The notes: generated by a model not told the origin, from the sequence alone. DNA of 64,000 nucleotides from Casuarius casuarius (GCA_003342895.1 PTFA01000271.1:925192-989191); one strand, 5' to 3'. Shown: positions 1-12,121, counted from the first letter of the stretch. Numbers and translations: made by a program.

Positions 1-1214
1 ATAGAGCAGAGACTCACCCTCCATCGAGGAGCTCTGCACCAGTACAGGTCACCGAGCAGGGCTCTACCAGATCCCCTTGCCACCGCAGCACGGCCTCACC
101 GCAGACTTGCTTCCTGAGAGCCTGTGCTGGCCTTTGCAGGCCGACGTTTGTATGTACGTCCAGGCTGGCAGCACTCTTGCTGGCAGGCTGAACTTCATTC
201 AGGCAGTGCAGCTTGCAAGGCTGACTGTGGTGATGTCCATGTCCTCTGGTTTGAGGAGAGAGCTAATCCACTTCCACCAGCAACAAGCTGTGAAATAATC
301 TTGTCTGCCCAGCTCTTCTCGTGCCTCCTTCCTGGTTCTACCTCTTCCATTTTTTCTGCTTCATACATCACTATCTGTGACCATTGAGTTTTCATCTCCA
401 GTGCAGGAGATGACAAGATCATGAATCTGGAACCCGTCATGCTGCCCAAAGGGAGGACCAGGAGACACACCTTACATCCAGTAATGCCCAGCAGAAAGCA
501 GTGGTTTACGACAATTGTTCTTGTGAGCAGTGTGTGTCAGTGTGCACATGCTGGCTGGAAACTGCCAAATTTGTATCCAGCTTCTCAGGAGTGAGGAGGG
601 CTCCCCCCAGCCTGTGTGCTATCCCCAGGAGAAGGCTGGCAGGAGCCTCACAAGTCCTAGTCTTATCTTCTTGTTGGTTTCTTTCTAAGGGTCTGTTCAC
701 AGCCTCTGTATTTCCCTATATATCGCTTCTGAAATAAAAAATATGATTCCTGCTGGAACATGGAGATACGCTTAAGCACACTGATGTATCTTTAAGTACA
801 CATGCTTACATACTTATACATTCGCATATATATCTGCCTGTAGTGTACCTCTCAGCTGTGCCCCTGAAACCCTGGGAATTAGCTTGGTTACCCAAAGGAA
901 AACAGAAAGACTTCTGAGCAATCCACAACATTTCAAGCAGGCATAGATTAAAAGAAAGTAGGGAAACAAATACATTTTCTAGTAGAAATGAACTTCAAGA
1001 GACTGCTACTTTTTTTTAATTTGTGTGTGTGTGTGTGTAGTACACACATGGCTACGATGCTGGCATGCATTCCTTTAAAACAATGTTTTCAATCACTCTA
1101 ATGCAATAAATAATAAAATAATCATTTGAATATAGTCTTTTCAGGTTATCAAAGTAGCCTGCAACCTCTCTTCAGTATGATAAATTCTCTTTTATACCTA
1201 CATATTAAATCCCA
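1..1214. other. Intergenic flank, no gene seen
   Basis: No exon, RNA gene or intact mobile element was recognised. Short reading frames occur on both strands but none resembles a known protein. The segment becomes AT-rich after about 720 and holds a short TG repeat. It lies about 11 kb upstream of CLDN1; in mammals CLDN16 lies on that side in divergent orientation, but no claudin-16 exon was found here by eye. Confidence 0.6.
1022..1039. repeat. (TG)n microsatellite
   Basis: Nine uninterrupted TG units. This is an ordinary short dinucleotide repeat, probably length-polymorphic. Confidence 0.9.
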
Positions 1215-1340
1215 CACCTATGAAATACATGATCTTGATGATGTATTACTAACCCCATTTTAGACTTGGGGAAACTGAGGGACTGACTAAGTGACTTACA
1301 TCAAGAGCAAGGACTCATATTCCTACTGCTCTTGTAACAC
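1215..1340 (-). repeat. MIR-like SINE fragment, reverse orientation
   Basis: The stretch reads CCCATTTTAGAC, then GGGGAAACTGAGGGAC, then TAAGTGACTTACAT. These are, in order, the hallmarks of the reverse strand of a MIR core: CCCATTTTACAGATGAGGAAACTGAGG followed by the AAGTGACTTGCCCAAGG segment, compared here from memory. The order and spacing fit. The copy is diverged, as expected for an amniote-age SINE. RepeatMasker would settle the subfamily. Confidence 0.7.
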
Positions 1341-3385
1341 CCCGCCAGAACTTTCTGCATGGGAGTGGTACAATCCTTATTGCACAAAACATGCGTGACC
1401 ACTCCGGTTTCCTGAAAGCAACCACCAGGAACACACAGTGCTGTCTCTACATACCGGGTTCACACAGGCGTGTATAGGCAGAGGGGCTGGGCAGCAGCTT
1501 AGACACACCTTTTCTCAGCATGTCAGTAGTTCCAGTGAACATGCCTTGTCCCCAGGCACCCTGGGGGTTGTTGATGCCCTACTACATCCCGGAATATTGT
1601 CATAGTGCTCCAAGCATGCATGTGTTTCCAGCATGAGTCTGAACTCCCCAATGCCCCATGCACAGGCGGTAAAATGCAAGTGAAGCACAAAGTTTGTTCC
1701 ACTAATAGTAATTGTACTGGAAGGGAATGCAGAGTAGGGTGGGAATTTAGCTGTTTCCACAATACCAAAGAAACGCAAAGGAAGAGAGGGAACATGGTAA
1801 AAGCGATTTGCATTGTGTCTGTGCTCCGGCTGCTGCTTCCAAGAAACTCAGCTCGCCTTTGTCTAAGTGAGAAGGGCTGTCGTACGTGAGTTTCACCCTG
1901 TGGACTCTCCTGGCTGAAATCCAGCCCTTCTTATGACTCACTTCACAAGAGACATCCACCTAAGACCTCTGTGTCCTTCGTTCCTGTTCATCCAATCTTC
2001 TTATCAGAGAGTGATGAAAGATCCCCAGGGAGACTCACTGAGGGGGGGATAAAAGTGACTACTCAGTTAGAAATGCACAATTTGGTAACAGGATGTTTGA
2101 TCTGCTATCAAATGGCAAGAACGGCAAGAGTTGGGGCTTGGAGAAAACAGTTGCTGTTGTGATTCACTAGCACGGGACAGTTTTCAGACCTGACTAGATG
2201 AATATGGTCAGGTATGGGTATGGCATCAGCAAGGCGGTTCCCTGCAGAGCACTGAGGCTGCAGCTCTCTGCTAAAATCAATGTTTGCTTACCTGCCTGTG
2301 ACCATTCCCTCACCACATACTCACTGTCCCCTTCTGTTGCACAGCCGGCATCCAAGCTGAGTATCTAACACTGCTGAGAGCCAAGGGAGGTGGGACCCCA
2401 CGTCTGCCCCACCACGAGGCGCTGTGCCCACAGGTAGTGCTTTGTGCACAGCCAGGCTGCAGCGGGGCAGCAAAGCCGACTGCAAACACCTCCTTGTCTC
2501 ACCAAAGACAACCTTTCCTTCTCCCTGTCCAAGCAAGCTGTTAATCATTACTGTCCCACGAGGTCCTTGCACATCAGCCACTCCTGGAGCCCTGCACCAC
2601 GCGTCTGAGTCAGGGTGCCTCGCGCCTCCCTCCGGTTTCAGCCGCTCCCCCGCTGCAGCCCTCTCCGGGCACGGCACGGGGAGGGGGCCAGCACAGGAAT
2701 GCTTCTGGCCTTGCTGCCGCGCAGACAAGTTTGAACAGAGCCCCACGGTTTGCATATGCCCCATTTCCTTCACGGAACAGTGCTGTCGATAGGAGGAATC
2801 ACCAAAGGCAAGGAGGAAGGTGAAGGAGAAAGGGGTAGGGCAACCTAATCCTTGATGGAAACTCCCCGTACGAATGGGCGCCACAGGGACCGGGCAGAGC
2901 TGCAGTCACAGCTCTGGGCCAAAAGACAAAAGCAGTGAATGCAGACATCAGTGCTCAGGCTTGGCAAAGCGTTTATATAGGGAGTGTCATCAGAGGCCTT
3001 CTCTCCTCTCCTCCCCGCTGTCCTGTCCCCTCCTCCACTTGGAGCCTCTTTTTGCATTAAGAAATGTGACTACATGTGCTTTGCTTTCACTCTTTCTCCT
3101 ATTCTGTATCAGAATAGGGACCAGAGTTTGTGTTTCAGATAGGGCTTGGTTTCCCTTACCGTTCCTTACACAGATGTGCCGCTCCTCGTCTGAGCTCTCC
3201 TGAAGGAGACTGTCCACTCCCTATATCATAAATGCACCCTGAATTAATGAAAAGGACATTCTCCTTTCTTTCCTAACAGGGGCCTGGACCAAACTGTCCA
3301 CTCAAGCTGAATCGCTCCTGTCCCTCTCCGGCGGTCCTCCCAAAGTACTGGGGCTCCTTTCACTTCATGCATCATGCCTGGAAGC
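1341..3385. other. Intergenic, with one GC-rich patch
   Basis: No gene recognised. From about 2590 to 2725 the DNA is GC-rich with roughly a dozen CpGs, in contrast to its CpG-poor surroundings. The patch includes a perfect AP-1 site (TGAGTCA) at 2606-2612. A 187-codon open frame on the minus strand (2321-2884) covers the patch. It has no recognisable domain and is probably open only because stop codons are rare in GC-rich sequence. The patch could be a distal regulatory element of CLDN1. Confidence 0.45.
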
Positions 3386-3465
3386 CCAGCCTGATCTCTA
3401 CTCACTGAGCTGCTCCTCTTACACCAATTCTAACTCATTTCGTTTAACTTCAGAAGTTCCAGTCC
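3386..3465. repeat. Relic of an old amniote interspersed repeat (TTACACC family)
   Basis: The order CCTGATCTCTACTCA, TTACACCAATTCTAACTCA, then TTAACTTCAGAAGTTCCAG resembles a family I remember from turtle, crocodile and bird genomes. That family alternates TTACACCAGTGTAA blocks with CATTGACTTCAATGGAGTTA blocks. I cannot assign a database name. Similar relics lie near 36.0, 48.2, 59.7 and 60.6 kb. Confidence 0.4.
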
Positions 3466-6000
3466 CTAGACTACACTCTCATAGTCCTTCTCTAGCAGCC
3501 AGGTGGGTCCTTGTTTCACTGAAAAGGAAATCCAGAAAGGGCATATTCCACACTTCCTTGCAAAACACATCCTGACCATGCGCAGGACACCACGCACAAG
3601 ACGTCTATCTGCCTGCTTCTAACTTTGGCTTCTTTTGTGCCTTCTTTGTCAACATCACGGGGTGTGGACCAGCCTGAGTGCTCCCAAATCACCCATCAGC
3701 CAAGCCTGTTGTGTACACCAGGCTTAAGGAAGAGTTTTCATGAACAGAGAAGACAGACACAGCTGTGAGAGAAACACCTACAACCTCTGGCCTCCAGCCA
3801 GATAACTGGGGTTTCAAACTCCCTCTAGGCATTGAAATATGACCTTGGGTTGCCAATGCTCTTTCCCAGACTTAATGATAAAGGGTGTGTTAGAAAAAAC
3901 AGGGGAGAAGCTCCTTCCCTCCTTCTCTGCCTTGCACACACGTGCACACACACTCTGCTTCCAGTGCAGATGTGTTGCACTTAGCGAAGGATTTTCGAAA
4001 GAGTTTCACTCCCACATAGGTACTAGAAAAACTGGCCACATTTCAAGACTTCTGCAGGTTTGGCCCTGCTCCCCACTGAAAAATCCAGCCATGTGTGTCA
4101 CAGCAGCAGATACTGAGTGCTTCAGAAATATCTGGCTAAAGGGAACTGAAGCATACTGAATATGAGTACTTAAAAATCCCACCCTAATGCTCAGCTCACT
4201 TTCCAGAGACAAATACTTGTAGGATGGCTGTACAGTATATCTGTGAGGATGCTGTGCAATTGATCACAGGTTTTGGCCTGTCATAGCGTTTTCTACAGCA
4301 CGATAATCTGTGTACCTTAAATTACTGCACTATCCAAACTACATCCCTAATAGATTAGGTCTGATGGATCCCCACATGAATTCCTAGTGATATGTACAGC
4401 AGGTTATGGCAGAGCCTTCCTAGAAAAGACCTTTGATCACTTTATCTTCCCAGCATCAGTTATCTGACATGTCATAAGGGCCAAGGAAATGGATGGAGGT
4501 TGTGGTCCCGGCACAAAGAGGTGAGACATAGCCATACAATGGGGTGGGAATCTTTGAGAAATCTCTAAAATGCTGACTACAGCTTGGGTTTTTCCCTGAG
4601 ATGAAGGTTGTCCCAAAACCAGACTCACAGGTGCTCCACTGGGTGAGCAATGTAAATAGTGGTAACCCTGGCTTTGGTCTTGGCTTAATGGCAGCTCCTG
4701 CAGAGTAGTTGAGATCTAGTCATTAGGCATCTTCTCTTTTTCCTCTCTGTTTGTTATATCTTTCCTCCCTTCCAATTCCCCCTCCTTCCTTCATCTGTTT
4801 GCAGGAAGAAATGCTTTGGCAAAGAGGAAAATTCTGCACTGGTGATCCTCAAGGTGATCAGACTCTTGACAGGCTCAGGAAATTCATTCCATAGCTAAGC
4901 CATCCAACTTGTACATGAACACACACACCACTGATTCCCTGGTGGATACTTGGTGAGATGTGGCTACAATTGTGATTCCTGCTATAACTGGTTCCTGGAG
5001 GATCAGAACTAAGACCTTGCAGGCATCCAGAACACAATGAGAGCTAGGAAGAAGGACGGATGCCAAGGGTTAGGTCTTCACAGAGCCCATTCCTCACAGG
5101 AGCTCAGCAAGTGTTTTCATAACTGCACTTAAAAGACTTTTGAATGGATATGCACGTACCAGTGATGAATTATATCTCATCAGGATTCTGGTGCACATTT
5201 GTCATGGCTCATACACTGACTATGACACTCAGATGCTTTTCCCTCTCCCTCTCACCCAGGCCTGGATCTCATTTGTTCACAGTGCTGAACTGCTCCCTCT
5301 CCCCTGCTCCGTGATTTTGACAGCACACACTGCTGTGATCTACCTGGCCCTTCTGGCGTATGGGAGCCACCAAGGGGGAAAGTGACCACCCTCTCCCTGG
5401 CTGACTCCTCCAGCAAAGTACATGCTGTACCTGCCACTTAGCTATTGAGTCCCTTCCCCAGATGCACCACCACACCTGTCCCCTCATCTGGGACCATAAG
5501 TAGAGTTTCATATACTTTGAGAAGGAAGTCTGTTGATGGTACAACACAGAGCCACCCTCTATTGAAGCCATGCAGAATCAAATTCAGTAACTCCCTACAT
5601 TTCCCACCCTTTACCTCCCCAGTATTGCAAAGCCCAGGGTTCTCATTAATTTGACTGTATCTGACTTTTGTTTTCTATCCGGCCTCTGGTACAGAACATC
5701 CAGTGAAAGAACAATCCTAAAATAGAAAATCCAAAGCAAAACAAATCCTACCATAGAGGTCAAATCTCTTGGCCTCCATGGGATGGGTTTTGTGCCATGG
5801 AATCTCTATGAGAGCTTCCGTATCCCTGTGGAAAACAACACGTGAGCGGACAAATGCAGAACCACCTTTGATTCTCAGCAGCTTGCTGCCTTGCACAGAC
5901 AGGCCCAGAGATCTAGAAGCCATGTGTAATGAGAGACATGGTGCAGCTTCGTACATGCCAAAACCACTTGTTTACAGACAGGAATGATTTCAGTGTTTTC
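3466..6000. other. Intergenic, no gene seen
   Basis: Mixed-composition sequence with only short, unrecognised reading frames. A pyrimidine-rich stretch lies around 4735-4800. The region near 5565-5600 may hold a weak TTACACC-family remnant, too degraded to call. No splice-bounded coding exon, tRNA or snRNA was recognised. Confidence 0.5.
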
Positions 6001-6062
6001 GGGCTTTCTGAGGAACGTTCCCAGCCCTTTGGGGCTTTCTGAGAAACGTTTTCAGTCCTTGA
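6001..6062. repeat. Two-copy tandem duplication, 31-bp period
   Basis: The unit beginning GGGCTTTCTGAGGAACGTT (6001-6031) is repeated at 6032-6062 as GGGCTTTCTGAGAAACGTT. The copies differ at a few positions, mostly transitions. It is a local duplication with no visible link to a mobile element. Confidence 0.85.
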
Positions 6063-7659
6063 GGTTGTTTGTGGATTGCTGATTCAGGAGACGAAGAAAA
6101 ACAATGGCAAACAGTGGCAACAGGTGAAAACTGAGTAGCTGGGGAGGAGACATGATCACTTCAACAGCCTTCAAGAGTGGGCAGTTTGGAGAGGAAGCCA
6201 GAAGTCCAGCCAGCCTCTAACCTCTTGCAGCTTCAGCACTTTGCATATAGGTGCATTTTAACTAGAGCCAGATGAAACCGATCACATGAAGGTAGAGTGA
6301 AAAATCATTACCGAAACTGCAGCTTTATTAAATCTGGTGAAGAAACATGAATGTTTGAATGACTGTGAGAAGAGGGCTGATTATTAGCTTGGTTTATCTC
6401 CAGCAGATTAGGAATAACAGATCATGTCCACTAACCAGAAATGGAGTGGTTTAATGTGTTTCTGAATCCCCAAATTACAGAAGGAATAATTTATCCAGCC
6501 CATTCTTAATCTGTTTTTGGCAATATATACTCAATGTGCAGTCAGCATCAAATAAGTCCAGTCAGTCCCTTTATTGATGCTGCCTATATCAACCACAGAT
6601 TTCAATTCCAAAGAGGAAATCTGAGCTTTCCTCCTGGAAATAGAGATTTCATTCTGGGTGTGCAGAATAAAGCTCCAGTTCTGGTGCTATTGTGTTGCTT
6701 TATAGGCAATAAGAGTCAGTTTGAGTAGGTCTTTGCCAACAACACTTTTTAAAATTTTTTTCTGAATTTGTGGTCATGAAATAGTGAGCAGCTGATGAAG
6801 AGTTAAGCTTTCTTTGTGCTGCTGTGTTTTGCAGCCATGCAAGTTGTGATCTTTGGCTGCCTCTGCTGCTACCATGGTTAAACACTACATCCGCCCCTTG
6901 CTGCAGGCTCTGCTTTGGACACATTTTCACACAATCCCTGACTAATCCCAGGGATGATTTGCAGGAGTCTCGGATCCTTGTAACATCTGACCAAAGACAA
7001 AACAGCAGGGTTGCCTGCAAAACAGTGCTCAGAGCTAAGGTTTAGCAGGAGTAGTTTTCCTGGACAGATGGGGAAGTGAGAGAAAAAGAGAGAAGAAAAA
7101 GCAGCCTGCAGATATACAGCAAAGCCACTTCAAGTCCTTTCTAGGCAATGCAAACCAGAACTAAATCCATGTGGTCCATCCAGTCTGTCCTCTTTTCCCA
7201 GTACAGAATGTTTGGGACATCAAATGAAGTAGAAAGCTGTAGGGTTCAGAAGAAAGAAAATATCATTCTTTTCCATTAAACACGAAGTTAATTTGTAAAA
7301 CTCCCTGCTGCAGGATGCTACAGATGCCAGAAATTTTAAAAAACAAACAGACAGATTTATGGAGGAAAAATCCAATGAGGAAAATTAAATTTAAAAGTAC
7401 CAGCAGTGGCTCAGGATGTCCCTTAGACATGAATCAGGGTAGACTGCAAAGCCATTCTGGAGAAGTATCACTGTACTTGTGTTATTTCTTGGCACTATTC
7501 TTGGCTGCCATCAGAAAGAGCAGGCTGGGATGTTGTAAGGCCATTCTCATTTTCTGGTCCAGATGTGGAGCTTATGTCTTTCTTTGCTCTGAAACCCATG
7601 CAGCTGTGCCCACTCTGTGCACCTAGTTACTGTAGCTAGATGGAGGAGCAGACAGGGGG
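6063..7659. other. Intergenic; possible CR1 scrap near 7170-7225
   Basis: No gene recognised. Around 7170-7225 the sequence GGTCCATCCAGTCTGTCC followed by CCCAGTACAG resembles the reverse strand of a CR1 tail, in which ACTGGGCTAGATGGACC is a common block. The match is short and uncertain. A purine-rich tract lies at about 7065-7105. Confidence 0.4.
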
Positions 7660-7825
7660 TCCTCTCTTGATCCCAGCAGATCCCATGTAGTAGACTCTCC
7701 ATCACTGGCAATCTTCCAGTCAGAAAGAGATGTTTCCCTCTAATGTATCTAACGCAAGGATGAATTCAGGGGAGCCCCAGGGACAGTCTTACGGGATGCC
7801 AGGACAGAGGCTTACACATGACCAT
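7660..7825 (+). repeat. CR1-type LINE, 3'-end fragment
   Basis: GACTCTCCATCACTGGCAAT, then GATGTTT, AGGATGAATTCAGGGGA and GCTTACACATGACC follow one another in the order of a sauropsid CR1 3' region. The remembered consensus is ACTCTCCATCACTGGCAATTTTTAAATCAAGA, then TGGATGTTTT, AATTCAGGGAAGTTC and GGTCAGACTAGATGATC. The copy is diverged and lacks the terminal ATTCTATG repeats. No reverse-transcriptase reading frame is attached, so it is a 5'-truncated dead copy. Confidence 0.6.
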
Positions 7826-10800
7826 GTGCTCTCTGAGCACAGGCATTGCACAGCAACACCTTCCCCAAGAAATGCCCGAGAGAAAAGGAAACCAGGCTGC
7901 TCTCCTGCAAGTCCTAGCAGGTGTTAAAGCTTGTTTTTGCCAGAAAAGCAAACAGGTATCACTAACTACCCACAGAGCACAGATCTCTGCTTAGCATGAA
8001 GGTGAGGTCGCTGCTCTGACTAACTACGCCCAAAGGAGAAATACAACCAGGCTGTTAAACATTTGCTCAGTGCAGACCGATGCAGCAATGACTGTAACAC
8101 ACAAGGAAAATCTCTATAAACTATTAGAAGAGTCTATCTACCCACACACTATAATATCAGAGTTTGATTTCAAGAACTGACCATATTCTTGTGCTTTAGC
8201 GTATTCTCTGCTTTTGTAAAGGACAAAAGAGGGAGACTTATATGCTAAGCTAAGAACAGGCCAATCACTAAAGACTGTCAGTACTGGGCTACCTCTAGCC
8301 TGGGGAATACAGAGGCGATTGCTACATCTTGGATAAAACCAGGTCTTTCAGCTGTGATTAATGATTTGAAGCAATGGTATTTTCCCAAAAGTCAGGTAGA
8401 AAATTTTGGCACTAGCACATAAAAACTCCAAGAGACTTCCTGAGAAGAAAGAAACCCAGGCAGAGGAGAAAAGGCAGTGGTTATTGCATAAAGAGAAGTT
8501 TGTTTTGCCCAGTGAACCAGTGGAGAAAATAATTAGAAGCAAAGAGAGAAGATATTTCAAGTCTTAAAGAAAGGAAGGGAGCCCAGAAGGGGAGACTTGA
8601 TGGTCATAGGAATGCTGTAAAATTACCAACAAATTCCAGAGCACTGAGAACACTGATGAGTGATGAAGGGGAAAAGCGGAGCTTCAATGTTTTATCTTGA
8701 TCTCTAAATTCTTTGTGATGTCCACAGAAAGAATTGCTCAGTTTTGAAGTCTTCCATGAAACATGAGAGTAAGAAGCATCAAGTTTAAACTGTCACTGGA
8801 AAGCAAAATGTAAATTGGATGTTGACAATGCTGATACTCTGGGATGGAGTGTTATGGTGTTCAATGGTCAAAGGAATATGAGCAACAGACTACAAGCTCT
8901 TGTTTCCACAAAGAAAGAAGCAGACCTGCACCCAGAAAGCATGCCACACAGGCACAGAGAAGAGCCTGTGTTGCAGCCTACCCAGACTATGGGAAGTCCA
9001 AGAGCACTTGGATATATTTCAGCAAGCCAATGGAGCATGGAGCTGAGCACAGGTTAATGCATGTCATATTCCACATTTAGCCCTTCGCATGTCCACAACA
9101 CTACGGAAGCACGCTCGGTTCTCAGCCCAGCATGAGCTCTGGCACCAGTGAAACTTTGCTGCACACCAGGCCCTTCTAGGAAGGATCTGCAGCTGACGTG
9201 TATGATACCTGCAATATTAGCCCAAGCCAAATGGGATTTTGAGTGGGATGGCTCAGGGTGAGTTCACACACCCATTTCTCCAAGTGGGAGCATGGGTAGA
9301 AGTGCTGTGCTCCAGAGCCTTCCCAAGGCCAGTACCTGAGCACAGCCTTACACCTACTTAGATGCAAGGCCAGCCTGCCATGCTTACATCCCTTTAACAC
9401 TGCCCAGTGCGGGACCCATTGGGGATGGAGGAGCAGTGGGACTGCTGCACAGCCTATCAGTAACACAGGATCCATCTCCAGGCAGCTGCACACTCCAATC
9501 CCACAAAACTCCTCGCAGAATAAGGCTGTCTTTAGTCAAAGCTCTATGACCTTCTGAAAAGGGAAGAAACTGAAGATGTGTGTTATCTTAGTATATGCCC
9601 AAGCAATCAAATTCACACTGTAGATAGATTTGACACAGGCTGGGCCGAGGGTGCCACCAGGACATACTGCCAGGCCAGCTTTTCCCAAAGCCAGAGTGGG
9701 CCGTGGTTGCAGTCCTTCCCAGAGCCAGCAGCATGGACAGAGTGCTACATCATGGAGCTCGCGCATACATGCATGCTACATGCATCTCCTATTCTCAAGC
9801 CCGATCTTGATCTCACAGCACAGACTCCCTCCCAGTACAAGCGCAGTCAGATCACTGCCACCCACAACTCCTCCCCTTGCTTTCCTAGAAGGTTTGGTAG
9901 GAAATCCAGGTCCTTCCCACACAAAATAGGTCTGTTGCCCCTCCTGGCTGTTTGGGACCTGCAGCCAAAGGATCTAAACCTCCTAAAAGCATCTTTGGGC
10001 CTTGCACACCTGGAGCCAGGTTCAGAGCTGATCTCACAGTGCAGGAGTCAGCAAGGAGCTGCCTGCTCATCTGGGGGAGGCATGAGGGTCTGGAGCAGGA
10101 GTGAGTCACTTCAGCATGCTGAAGCACCTGGGAACACTGCCTGTTCCTTCACAGATGGACATTATTGGACCAATATGATTACTCAGACATCAACAGTCAA
10201 ATCCAGACACTCCTAACCCTGCTCTTCTTGGATTAGAATGGGGTTTTGCCATCCCTTCTTATCAGGCAGGGAAGGGTTTCTCCCAGGGATCAACCCCAAT
10301 GGCCAGCACCACCCTGTTTTTTCTACTCCTTGTATAGAAACCTTGATGAAATATGCACAGTGATGCATCTGTTTCATCTCTGCTTTTCCAGAGAAAACTT
10401 TGTGTCTTTCCTCTTCTTCAGCCTCCCAAACCTGCAAAACTGGGGCACACAGATACCAAGAAAAGCACTGTTTCTACAGATGCAGCCTCAAAGCTACCTA
10501 ATGTCTTTACATGCAAGTGAGAAAGGATATACATTCACCAGAGACATGATTGGAAATATTTGCTACAATGCAACTAGCAAAGATTGATTTCCTCATAGCA
10601 GTGCAGACGCCCAGAAGCTGAGGACCAGCAGCTGCAAGTGTTTTCAGAGCAAACTAGACTAGCTTTGTCTCAGTGTGGTAAGACTGCAGTTGGTTTTCTC
10701 CTCTTTGACCCCCCCATCATTGCGCAGTACCCGTCAGGTAATCACAAGTGTGTTTGTTTGCCTGCTTGCAAATCTGAGGAAGCAGCTCCAGCAAAATCCC

Positions 10801-11164
10801 CTAAGTCATCAGAATGCAGTAAACCACAGTGTCAAAACAATACAACCCCATCCCCACCTCCAGCAAGGCCTTTATCAGTAATTACCGCCTGTTTATATCA
10901 GAGCCTGGAATTACACCAGACACCCACTGAATGTCCCCTCCATCCAGTCTGCAGTGAGGGGAGGCAGCACCACCCAGGCCATGCCATGTGCTCCCTGGGC
11001 CCTCTGGCAGAGACAGTATTTCCTTCACTCCAGCTTTTCTGAGCCCAGATGTGTCAATATTCAAATATTCATATAGAAGAAAGGGAAACTGTAGTAACGG
11101 GAAAGCTACAGGGCTGAAAAGGAGGACAGCTCTCTTCCTGGTCTATAAGCAAACCTCTTGTTCA
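7826..11164. other. Intergenic flank, no gene seen
   Basis: No recognised gene. A frame of about 212 codons is open on + at 9578-10216 without an early ATG (its first codon is GTG); the translation shows no domain, signal peptide or repeat. At 9765-9785 ATGCAT occurs twice in a short direct repeat. The last kilobases before CLDN1 show no evident coding exon. Confidence 0.5.
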
Positions 11165-11305
11165 ATAAACCTTGGCAAGTCACTTGGCTCGCTGAAGCAT
11201 CCAAAAAGTCAAATGTCTCTTTTTACAGAGACCCAGTAACTCAAAGAGGTGCAGCACATGGTCCTTATTAAAATGATAGATTCAAAGTTTGGACTTAGGG
11301 TCCTG
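11165..11305. repeat. Two opposed MIR-like fragments
   Basis: CCTTGGCAAGTCACTTGGCT at about 11169-11190 looks like the forward MIR block CTTGGGCAAGTCACTTAACC. Immediately downstream, TTTTTACAGAGACCC, ACTCAAAGAGGTG and GATTCAAAGTTTGGACTTAGG (about 11220-11300) look like the reverse MIR order: TTTTACAGATGAGG, AGAGAGGTTAAG, GATTCGAACCCAGGTC. The second match is the better one. This could be two old insertions head to tail or one copy plus chance. Confidence 0.4.
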
Positions 11306-11949
11306 GAAGCATTTGTACATGGATGATCAGTGTTTGCTCAACAGCCTCTTTGACAGCCCTTTAAAAATGGTAATAATTTCCCATTATTTCTCTACTGTTT
11401 CCTTCACAGCAGTTTATACCCATGCGTGTTGCATGCTGGAGAAGCCAGGCAGGGAGTCTTCCCGGCGGGAAAGGCCCCCCTGCCCTAGCTGTGTGGTGGG
11501 GAAGGCCTCCCCTCCTGCCCCATATGGCTGGAGGTGGGTCACACAGACCCAGGCAGGACTGCCACAGTCTGGTCTCTACCTTTCTTGTCTGCTCCACTGG
11601 CACATGCAGTGTGTCTGCACCAGAAAGGCCTGTTTATACCTCTGGCTGTTAAAGAGTGGCTACAGGCAGCCAGGCCCAAGCAACATCATTTCAGGTCCTG
11701 GCTCTCAGGGCCCTTGGCCCTAAAGGGGGGAGACGCCTGAGCACAACCAGAGGTGCCAAAGCATCTAGGGGTGCCGATGGGGCAGCGGGTACAAAGGCTG
11801 TAGCGAGTCCCACGAGCCGTTTCCCCACGGCGCTGCTGGGAAGTGTGGGCCGCAGGCTGCTGTGGGTCCGGGCAAAACCCTGAAGGATGCACCCCCCCCC
11901 CCCCCCGCCCCGGGGGAAGTGGGGAACATTTTCCTGCTTTTCTCCCCAC
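11306..11949. other. Proximal upstream region of CLDN1
   Basis: GC content rises towards the CpG island. No canonical Snail/Slug E-box (CACCTG or CAGGTG) was noticed close to the inferred start, although such E-boxes regulate mammalian CLDN1. The frame that encodes CLDN1 exon 1 is open upstream from about 11843, but it has no ATG before 12248. Confidence 0.5.
11892..11906. repeat. Poly-C run (15 C)
   Basis: An uninterrupted C homopolymer just upstream of the CpG island, followed by GCCCCGGGGG. It is a candidate i-motif, or a G-quadruplex on the minus strand. Such runs are hard to sequence, so the true length may differ. Confidence 0.85.
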
Positions 11950-12063
11950 CCTCGACGCCGCAGCCGCCGCCACCGGCATCCTCGGGAATAAGCGGGGGGT
12001 CCCCGGCCGGGCCGCACCGCGGGGGCGGCCCGGCCACGGCCCGGCCCGTCGGGGCAGCCCCGC

Positions 12064-12080
12064 GGGGCGGGGCGGGGGCG
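12064..12080 (+). promoter_or_regulatory. Overlapping GC boxes (Sp1/KLF)
   Basis: GGGGCGGGGCGGGGGCG contains overlapping matches to the Sp1 core GGGCGG. It lies about 65-80 bp upstream of the inferred start, a normal position. Sp1 is a reported activator of mammalian CLDN1; binding here is inferred from the motif only. Confidence 0.65.
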
Positions 12081-12099
12081 CGGCCACCAGGGGGCGCCC
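12081..12099 (+). promoter_or_regulatory. CTCF binding motif
   Basis: The core CCACCAGGGGGCGC (12084-12097) is an exact match to the CTCF core CCASYAGRKGGCRS. Over the longer 19-bp motif YGRCCASYAGRKGGCRSYR the match is 18 of 19, with only the last position off. It overlaps the downstream end of the GC boxes and ends 11 bp before the TATA-like box. Occupancy would depend on CpG methylation inside the motif. Confidence 0.75.
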
Positions 12100-12109
12100 T
12101 TTGCGCGGA

Positions 12110-12121
12110 CTTAAAAGGGGC
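12110..12121 (+). promoter_or_regulatory. TATA-like box of CLDN1
   Basis: CTTAAAAGGGGC is the only AT-rich hexamer in the core of the CpG island. Its TTAAAA begins 32 bp before the A of CCACTGC at 12143, which fits an initiator. The spacing is that of a TATA-type promoter. It is a non-canonical TATA, so the call rests mainly on position. Confidence 0.55.

Noticed and set aside
2321..2884. 187-codon open frame on the minus strand
   Set aside because: Coincides with a GC-rich patch where stop codons are rare; no recognisable protein and the other strand is open too.
9578..10216. 212-codon open frame on +
   Set aside because: No early ATG, no domain, signal or repeat visible. One or two open stretches of this length are expected by chance in six frames of 64 kb.
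1..11900. CLDN16 exons expected upstream from mammalian gene order
   Set aside because: Looked for the GLWWEC and WYAVD coding signatures on the minus strand by eye and found none; the gene probably lies outside the window.
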